A stretch of 64,000 nucleotides of DNA from Bifidobacterium saimiriisciurei (lineage in GTDB: Bacteria > Actinomycetota > Actinomycetes > Actinomycetales > Bifidobacteriaceae), in assembly GCF_010667655.1 (NCBI RefSeq), contig NZ_WHZU01000007.1:25435-89434 (forward strand), given 5' to 3'. Below the pieces are notes generated by a model, which worked only from the letters and a program-made list of their open reading frames with translations, searched no databases and had not been told where the DNA came from. Below are positions 58,378-64,000 of the stretch, in pieces (the stretch's first letter is position 1; each line of letters starts with the position of its first letter). A program made the position numbers and the translations under genes.

Positions 58378-61300
58378 ATGACGAGCAGACGGCACAAGGC
58401 CCCGCGTGCGGCATCCGCACGACGCATGACAGGCCCTCGCATGACGGTCTCATTGCGCAAACGCATGCTGTGGAAGGACATCCGCCAGACCATGGCGAAA
58501 TCGAAGGGACGGTTCCTCTCCATCGTCAGCCTGATGATGCTCGGCTCGTTCGCCCTGGTCGGTCTGGTCGTCACCGGACCGGACATGCAGGCCGCCGGAA
58601 CCGACTTCTACGACAGCCACAACCTCGCCGACGTCACGGTGATCAGCGATTACGGGCTCACCAAGGACGACGAAAACGTCGTGCGCGGCACCAGCGGCGT
58701 CAAAGACGCGGAATTCGGCTACTTCAAGGACGTGACCATCCGCGGCAGCGACCACAGCCTGCGCATATACTCCAATCCGGAACGGGTGTCGATCTATCAG
58801 GTCGTGGAAGGACGATTGCCGAAGACGTCGACGGAGATCGCGCTGGACTCCAGGGAACGCGACCGGTTCGCCGTCGACAGCACCATCAACATCACCGAAC
58901 GGCCGGACATGGCCGGCGACACCGTGCTCGGCCGTGACTCGTTCACCGTGGTCGGCTTCGTCAACGCCAGCGAGACCGTATCCACGCTGAACATGGGACA
59001 GTCCACGGCCGGCAGCGGCGAACTCAACGGGTACGCCGTCGTCACACCGGATGTCTTCGACTCCGACGTGACGATGATTGGCCGGGTGACGTTCGACGAC
59101 ACCCGGGGCGTCGACTATTGGACCGTCGACTACCGCGACCGCGTGCAGAAGCACAAGGACGACCTGACGAAACGGCTGACGAACCAGCCGGCCGCCCGCG
59201 CCGAATCCATACGACAGGAACGACGCAGGCAGATCGACAAGGCGCAGAAAAAGGTCGACGACGCCAAGAAGCAGCTCAACGACTCCGAACGCCAGCTCGG
59301 GAAAGCAAAACGGCAGATCGAATCCGCAAAGGACCAGATGGCCGACAGCGTCAGCGAAGCCGCCGACCAGGCCGCATCGGCATCGGCCGAACTCTCCGGG
59401 GCCGTCGCCCAGATCGCCGCCGCCGGCTCCACGCTGACCGGCGCGCAGACGCAGCTGGCGGCCGGAGCCCAGCGGCTGACGCAAGGACAGACGCAGCTCA
59501 GCGGCTCATGGCAGGAACTGTCGCAGGCGAAACCGCAACTCGACTCCGCACGAACCCAACTGGAGGCATCCAAACAGGTGCTCGACAAGGTTGGCACCCT
59601 GCTGCGGCAATGGGAGAACACCGGCCTGACCGGCGGCATATACGAGAACGTCAGCACGAAATACAACCAGGCGGCGGACGCCTACAACACGGCCGCAGAC
59701 GACTACAACACGAAACTGCGCGCCTACAACACCGCATTGCGGCAATGGAACGCCGCCGCCGGCGAACTGCGGCAGGGAACCGACGAATACCAGCGGAACG
59801 CCGCGGCCATCGCCGACTCCGCGAACCAGCTCGCCGACAAGCAGACGGAACTCGGCACGGCCGTCTCCGCATCCACGGGCACGGCGGGCAGCGGCGCCGG
59901 CCAGCTCATCCAGGGCAAACGCGACATCGAAAAAGCCGAGGAGGAATACAACGCCAAACTACAGGAATTCAACAAGGCCAAGCCCGAGGCAGAGAAGAAG
60001 ATCGCCGACGCGGAGAACAGCATCCGGCTCGCCCGGGAGAAAGTCGATTCGCTCGACGTGCCCGCCTACTCGGTGGACGGCCGACGCGAGGGACTGACCT
60101 CGAACGGCTACCGCGTGTACGAGATCATCGCCGACATCGTCGGCAGGCTCGCGAACATCTTCCCGGTCTTCCTCTACTTCGTGGCCGCACTGGTCACCTT
60201 CACCACCATGGGACGCATGGTCGACGAGGAGCGCGTCAACTCCGGCACCCTCAAGGCGCTCGGCTACGGCAACGCGGACGTGATGAAGAAGTTCATATTC
60301 TACGGGTTCACCGCCTCCACCATCGGCACTGCCATCGGCGTGGCCGCCGGGCACACACTGCTGCCACTCATCGTGAACCACGCGTACGGCACCGGCTTCA
60401 CCATGCCGCGCATCAGCCTGATGTTCCATCCGGCGATCACCGTCGCGGCGTTCGCCCTGGCCTGGCTGAGCGCCGTCGCGCCGGCATGGGCGGCCGCCTT
60501 CCGGGAGCTTCGCGAAAAACCCGCGGGCCTGCTGCTGCCCAAACCACCGGCGAAGGGCTCGAAGATCCTCCTCGAACGCATACGACCGCTATGGGGCAGG
60601 CTGAGCTTCACCCGCAAGGTGACGGCACGCAACCTGTTCCGATACAAGACCCGCGGGCTGATGACGATATTCGGCGTCTGCGGCGCCGTAGCACTATTGA
60701 CCACGGGACTCGGCGTGCAGGCGTCCATCGGACAGATCGGCGAACGCCAGTTCGATGAGATCATCCACTACGACCTCATCGTCGCCGAGAAATCCGACAA
60801 CAACCAGGACCAGCGCAACGAGGTGGCCAAGGCGATGAAACGGGACGCCGTCTCGGATTCGACGCCCATCCGATACGAGGAGCTGAGCCGTATCGCCGGC
60901 AAGGAGAACGACAAGCAGAACATCACGCTGCTGGTGACCGACGACGCCTACAATTTCGGCGACTACGTCACCCTGCGCGACCGTGTCTCACACGATCCGC
61001 AGGTGCTGACCGACCGCGGCGCCGTCATCTCCGAACGCATGGCCGCCATGCTGGACGCCAAGACCGGCGATATCATCACCGTGACCGACGAGAGCGGTGC
61101 GCAGCGCCGCGTGCGCGTGGACGGCGTCTCGGAGATGTACATCGGACACGTCATGGTGATGACCTCGGGCGGCTACGAGCACGCATTCCACTCGTCATAC
61201 CGGCCGAACGCGTATCTGGTGAAACTCGGGGACGGCTCCATCGCCAATGCGAAGACGCAGGGCGCCGCGTTCATGGGGCTCGACGGGGTCAGGGGAGTGG

Positions 61301-61749
61301 TGCAGAACACCACGTCGAAGAACCAGGTGAGCACCATCGTCGACTCGCTCGACCAGATCATGGAGGTGCTCATCCTCGTCGCCGCGCTGCTGGCGGTGGT
61401 GATCCTCTACAATCTGACGAACCTCAACGTGTCGGAGCGTATCCGCGAGCTGTCGACCATCAAGGTGCTGGGCTTCCACAGCGGCGAGACGACCATGTAC
61501 ATCTACCGGGAGACCCTGCTGCTGTCCGTGCTCGGAATTCTGGCCGGATACGCTGGGGGAGCGGCCCTGCACCGGTACATCATCGACGTGGTGCCGCCCG
61601 ACGAGGTCATGTTCGACCCTGCGTTGGCGTGGCAGGCGTTCGCGGTGCCGGCCGCGGTGGTCGGCGTGGTGCTGGCCGTCCTTGGATGGCTGGTGTTCCG
61701 CCGGCTGCGCGACGTCGACATGCTCGGCGCGCTCAAATCCGTGGAGTAG
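58378..61749 (+). CDS. FtsX-type ABC permease with long coiled-coil ectodomain
   Basis: 1123 aa. One N-terminal helix (FLSIVSLMMLGSFALVGLVV), then a very long external segment (about 65-560) whose second half is Gln/Ala/Lys-rich coiled coil (KKVDDAKKQLNDSERQLGKAKRQIES onward, with repeated AYNTA units). Three helices carry the first FtsX domain at about 580-700, a second N-helix and small ectodomain follow, and three C-terminal helices form the second FtsX domain. The layout fits firmicute and bifidobacterial exporters thought to handle peptides or membrane-active compounds. The start at 58378 has GGAG 8 nt upstream. Confidence 0.92.
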   Translation: MTSRRHKAPRAASARRMTGPRMTVSLRKRMLWKDIRQTMAKSKGRFLSIVSLMMLGSFALVGLVVTGPDMQAAGTDFYDSHNLADVTVISDYGLTKDDENVVRGTSGVKDAEFGYFKDVTIRGSDHSLRIYSNPERVSIYQVVEGRLPKTSTEIALDSRERDRFAVDSTINITERPDMAGDTVLGRDSFTVVGFVNASETVSTLNMGQSTAGSGELNGYAVVTPDVFDSDVTMIGRVTFDDTRGVDYWTVDYRDRVQKHKDDLTKRLTNQPAARAESIRQERRRQIDKAQKKVDDAKKQLNDSERQLGKAKRQIESAKDQMADSVSEAADQAASASAELSGAVAQIAAAGSTLTGAQTQLAAGAQRLTQGQTQLSGSWQELSQAKPQLDSARTQLEASKQVLDKVGTLLRQWENTGLTGGIYENVSTKYNQAADAYNTAADDYNTKLRAYNTALRQWNAAAGELRQGTDEYQRNAAAIADSANQLADKQTELGTAVSASTGTAGSGAGQLIQGKRDIEKAEEEYNAKLQEFNKAKPEAEKKIADAENSIRLAREKVDSLDVPAYSVDGRREGLTSNGYRVYEIIADIVGRLANIFPVFLYFVAALVTFTTMGRMVDEERVNSGTLKALGYGNADVMKKFIFYGFTASTIGTAIGVAAGHTLLPLIVNHAYGTGFTMPRISLMFHPAITVAAFALAWLSAVAPAWAAAFRELREKPAGLLLPKPPAKGSKILLERIRPLWGRLSFTRKVTARNLFRYKTRGLMTIFGVCGAVALLTTGLGVQASIGQIGERQFDEIIHYDLIVAEKSDNNQDQRNEVAKAMKRDAVSDSTPIRYEELSRIAGKENDKQNITLLVTDDAYNFGDYVTLRDRVSHDPQVLTDRGAVISERMAAMLDAKTGDIITVTDESGAQRRVRVDGVSEMYIGHVMVMTSGGYEHAFHSSYRPNAYLVKLGDGSIANAKTQGAAFMGLDGVRGVVQNTTSKNQVSTIVDSLDQIMEVLILVAALLAVVILYNLTNLNVSERIRELSTIKVLGFHSGETTMYIYRETLLLSVLGILAGYAGGAALHRYIIDVVPPDEVMFDPALAWQAFAVPAAVVGVVLAVLGWLVFRRLRDVDMLGALKSVE

Positions 61750-61773
61750 CGTCGGCGTCGCCGACGCCGACGC
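61749..61773. terminator. Hairpin between convergent genes
   Basis: GCGTCGGCGT and ACGCCGACGC, 10-bp perfect stem around a 5-nt loop, overlapping the permease stop. No T-run. Confidence 0.6.
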
Positions 61774-61790
61774 CGAATGGTGGCGGGCGG

Positions 61791-62810
61791 TCAGCGTTCG
61801 CCGGTGATGGACTTGTCGTGGTCGCGGCGGTAGATGTCGGGTTCCACGTAGATCTCGAACCGGTACCAAGGCAGGGCGGTGCGCACGGCGTTCTCGATCT
61901 TGTCGACGGTCTGCACGTCGTAGTCGCGGTCGAGCTTGGAGGTCTGCACCTTGACGCACAGCAGGATGTCATCCTCTGACATATGAATCGTCTGCATGTT
62001 CAGCAGGCGTTCCACGCCGGGGGTGGAGGTGACGGCCTCGACGATCTTGGTGCGGGTCTCGGTGTCGACGGTCTCGCCGAGCAGCAGGGAGCCGGACTTG
62101 GTGGCCAGCAGCACGGAGCCGACCATGAGCAGGAGGCCGACCATGAGGCCGCCGACCGCATCCCACAGCTCGTCGCCGGTGATGATGGCGATGCCGATTC
62201 CGGCGCCTGCGAACGCCAGGCCGATGAGGGCGAGCGTGTCCTCCATGATGACGGAGGCGAGCTCGGCCGACTTGGTGCGACGCCAGAACCTGAGGAATCC
62301 CATGCGTTCGACGCCGACGCGCTGCATGCGTTCGCGCGCCTCGAGGATGCTCTTGTGCAGGCCCATGCCCTCGAAGCAGGCGCTGACCACGCAGACGGCG
62401 AGCGCGACGGCCAGTTCGAACCGGTTCGCCGTGTGCGCGGCCGGGTCGGAGAGCACGAGCTGCATCTTCTTGACGGCCTCGGATGTGGAGTAGAAGCCGC
62501 CGACGAAGAACAGCAGCGTGGCGACGACGAACGAGGCGAGGTATTTCGCTCGGTAGAGGCCGAACGGGTGGTCGCCGTCGGTCTTGTGATGCGACGCCTT
62601 CTCGCCGATGATGAGCACGATCTCGTTGGAGCAGTCGGCGGCCGAATGCACGCTTTCCGACAGCATGGCGGACGATCCGGTGAAGACGGCCGCTGCCACC
62701 TTGCAGACGGCGACGCCGATGTTCGCCGCCAACGCCGCCTTGACGGCCGCGCCCTTGTGCTCGGGTTCCTTGACCGTGGACGTCGTCTCTTCCCCCGCTG
62801 ATTCTCCCAT
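61791..62810 (-). CDS. Cation diffusion facilitator (CDF) transporter
   Basis: 339-aa CDF protein with six helices and a C-terminal cytoplasmic metal-sensing domain. Metal site in helix 2: SESVHSAADCSNEIVL (HxxxD), and HPFGLYRAKYLASF follows; helix 5 holds EDTLALIGLAFAG. Probably exports Zn2+, Mn2+ or Fe2+ in exchange for protons. ATG 62810 follows GAGAGGTGA; an in-frame TTG two codons upstream is worse spaced. Confidence 0.92.
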   Translation of the reverse strand: MGESAGEETTSTVKEPEHKGAAVKAALAANIGVAVCKVAAAVFTGSSAMLSESVHSAADCSNEIVLIIGEKASHHKTDGDHPFGLYRAKYLASFVVATLLFFVGGFYSTSEAVKKMQLVLSDPAAHTANRFELAVALAVCVVSACFEGMGLHKSILEARERMQRVGVERMGFLRFWRRTKSAELASVIMEDTLALIGLAFAGAGIGIAIITGDELWDAVGGLMVGLLLMVGSVLLATKSGSLLLGETVDTETRTKIVEAVTSTPGVERLLNMQTIHMSEDDILLCVKVQTSKLDRDYDVQTVDKIENAVRTALPWYRFEIYVEPDIYRRDHDKSITGER

Positions 62811-63078
62811 CAGCAATCACCTCTCGTATTCGATTCGTGTTGGCTCTACGTCAACACACTATAGGCGTCCGTCGGAAATTCAGTTGCCGACTGATGCGGA
62901 ACGTGGTATGTCGCGCAATCATGGGTTGGTTGCCGATATCGTCAATCATGACAACGGAAGGATATTTTTAGTACATATGAATAATCCAATGTCATATAGC
63001 TAATATTTTGACATGATTGGCGGTATGGTGGATTTGACGAAGACAACAGGGTCGACGTCGGTGAAAAGGAGAGAACCC

Positions 63079-63939
63079 ATGACCATGAAAACGATGATGA
63101 GGGGCGTCGTGGCCTGTCTGGCGGCCGCGTCCATGGCCGCGCTGGCCGGATGCGGATCCGGGACGGGGAATGCGGGAGGCGATTCCGCCAAGTCGACCAC
63201 GGCGGCGGTGAAAAAACTCGACCTGTCGAAGATCGAGTATTCGGTGGAGTCCACGCCGATCGACGGCAAGCGGCAGCTCGCCATGTCCTATACCAACGAC
63301 ACCGGGTTCGCCATAGCGTCGGTCCAGGTGGCATATCGTCAGAAGAGCGACGTCACCGAGGAACAGAAGACGGCCGCGTTCGCCGAACTGAGGAAGGGCG
63401 GCATGGATGACGACGGATACTCCTCGTCCAAGGACCTGCCGTTGAAGTGCACCAGCGATCGGCTGGTGGAATCGGGCGGGACCGTGGAGAACCAGGGATG
63501 CGACGTGGGCGGGTGGAAGGCCGTCGGCGATTTTCTGCCGATCATGGAACCCGACGTCATGACCGTCGTGTATTTCAAGAGCGCGAACAAGATCGGTCAG
63601 GCGACCTACGACCTGGTCAACAGGAAGACCACCATCGACAGCGAGGTGAAGGATGCGGTCAACTGGAAGGATGATGCGCTGACCAGGACGCTGCCCAAGC
63701 CCAAGTCCAAGCTCGTCATCGACAACTACGCCCATAAGACCGCGGTCTCCTACGACGCCTACGGCATCAGCCGGGACCAGTTCAAGCAGTACATCGAAGC
63801 CTGCAAGGAGAAGGGTTTCACCGAGGACTCCTCCTATGACACGAGCGCATACCTCAACGGCGAGTCCGGAAGCCGCCTGTCGCTGAACTACGACGCCGAC
63901 GAACAGTCGATGAGCATCCAGCTGACCGCGAAGCAGTAG
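63079..63939 (+). CDS. Predicted lipoprotein, DUF6591-like C-terminus
   Basis: 286 aa. Signal peptide MTMKTMMRGVVACLAAASMAALAGC with a lipobox (LAGC, Cys at about 25), then a Gly/Ser/Thr linker. The mature domain has an early FxIAS-type beta region and a C-terminal part (IDNYAHKTAVSYDAYGISRDQFKQYIEACKEKGF) that resembles DUF6591; this last match is tentative. AAAGGAGA precedes ATG 63079. It is anchored to the outer face of the cytoplasmic membrane in a monoderm. Function unknown. Confidence 0.85.
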   Translation: MTMKTMMRGVVACLAAASMAALAGCGSGTGNAGGDSAKSTTAAVKKLDLSKIEYSVESTPIDGKRQLAMSYTNDTGFAIASVQVAYRQKSDVTEEQKTAAFAELRKGGMDDDGYSSSKDLPLKCTSDRLVESGGTVENQGCDVGGWKAVGDFLPIMEPDVMTVVYFKSANKIGQATYDLVNRKTTIDSEVKDAVNWKDDALTRTLPKPKSKLVIDNYAHKTAVSYDAYGISRDQFKQYIEACKEKGFTEDSSYDTSAYLNGESGSRLSLNYDADEQSMSIQLTAKQ

Positions 63940-64000
63940 CCCACGTTCGGTCGACTGCGAAAAAGGGGCGCGTCCACGATCCGTCGGATGACGGCGTGGA

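Overview
This 64 kb window is a high-GC, densely coded chromosomal segment. Gene content and order point to an actinobacterium of the Bifidobacterium type: a corynebacterial-type glycogen synthase, a two-domain glnE, a complete pyrBICFKDE operon, cobalamin-independent metE with metF, DUF2316, and many AGGAGG-type ribosome sites with occasional TTG/GTG starts. I see no rRNA, tRNA, CRISPR array, insertion sequence or prophage module. The genus is an inference from content, not from an alignment.

Layout. (1) 1-11.7 kb is core metabolism: the 3' end of gltB, then gltD, a small membrane protein, glycogen synthase, a solo ABC ATPase, trmI, a SixA-type phosphatase, metE and metF. (2) 11.8-21.6 kb holds glnE followed by a tightly packed SMC/kleisin/KITE operon. 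Its products match JetA (DUF3375), JetB (DUF4194) and JetC of Wadjet/MksBEF. The JetD/MksG nuclease is not in the window; a two-TM protein of unknown family lies at that position. (3) 21.7-28.5 kb is accessory: two aldo/keto reductases, a SWIM zinc-finger protein, a nitrilase-family amidase, a macrodomain protein and a membrane-anchored lipase-like hydrolase. (4) 28.7-38.3 kb: a Na+/H+ antiporter with a hairpin-rich 3' region, an unknown protein, and the pyrimidine operon. (5) 38.4-45.6 kb: an MFS exporter with a TetR regulator, a YxjG-type methionine synthase homologue, a MacB-like ABC exporter pair and a small membrane protein. (6) 45.6-55.1 kb: a SUV3-like helicase, a CPBP protease, a flavin-binding protein, a SRAP (HMCES/YedK) protein, a small holin-like protein, a DUF2975/XRE pair, then VOC, HAD, Tam, alpha/beta-hydrolase, YhbY and DUF2316 genes. 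(7) 55.2-64 kb: a LysR regulator, a 723-bp stretch with no conventional gene that looks like a structured RNA locus, a TetR-controlled ABC exporter with clear operators, a CDF transporter and a lipoprotein.

Two places deserve most attention. One is the JetABC cluster with no nuclease gene. The other is 56384-56748, which has its own extended -10 promoter, at least seven hairpins, repeated GAGG motifs, a chain of overlapping very short ORFs and a terminator. Protein names rest on motifs I recognised in the translated sequence; no database search was run.
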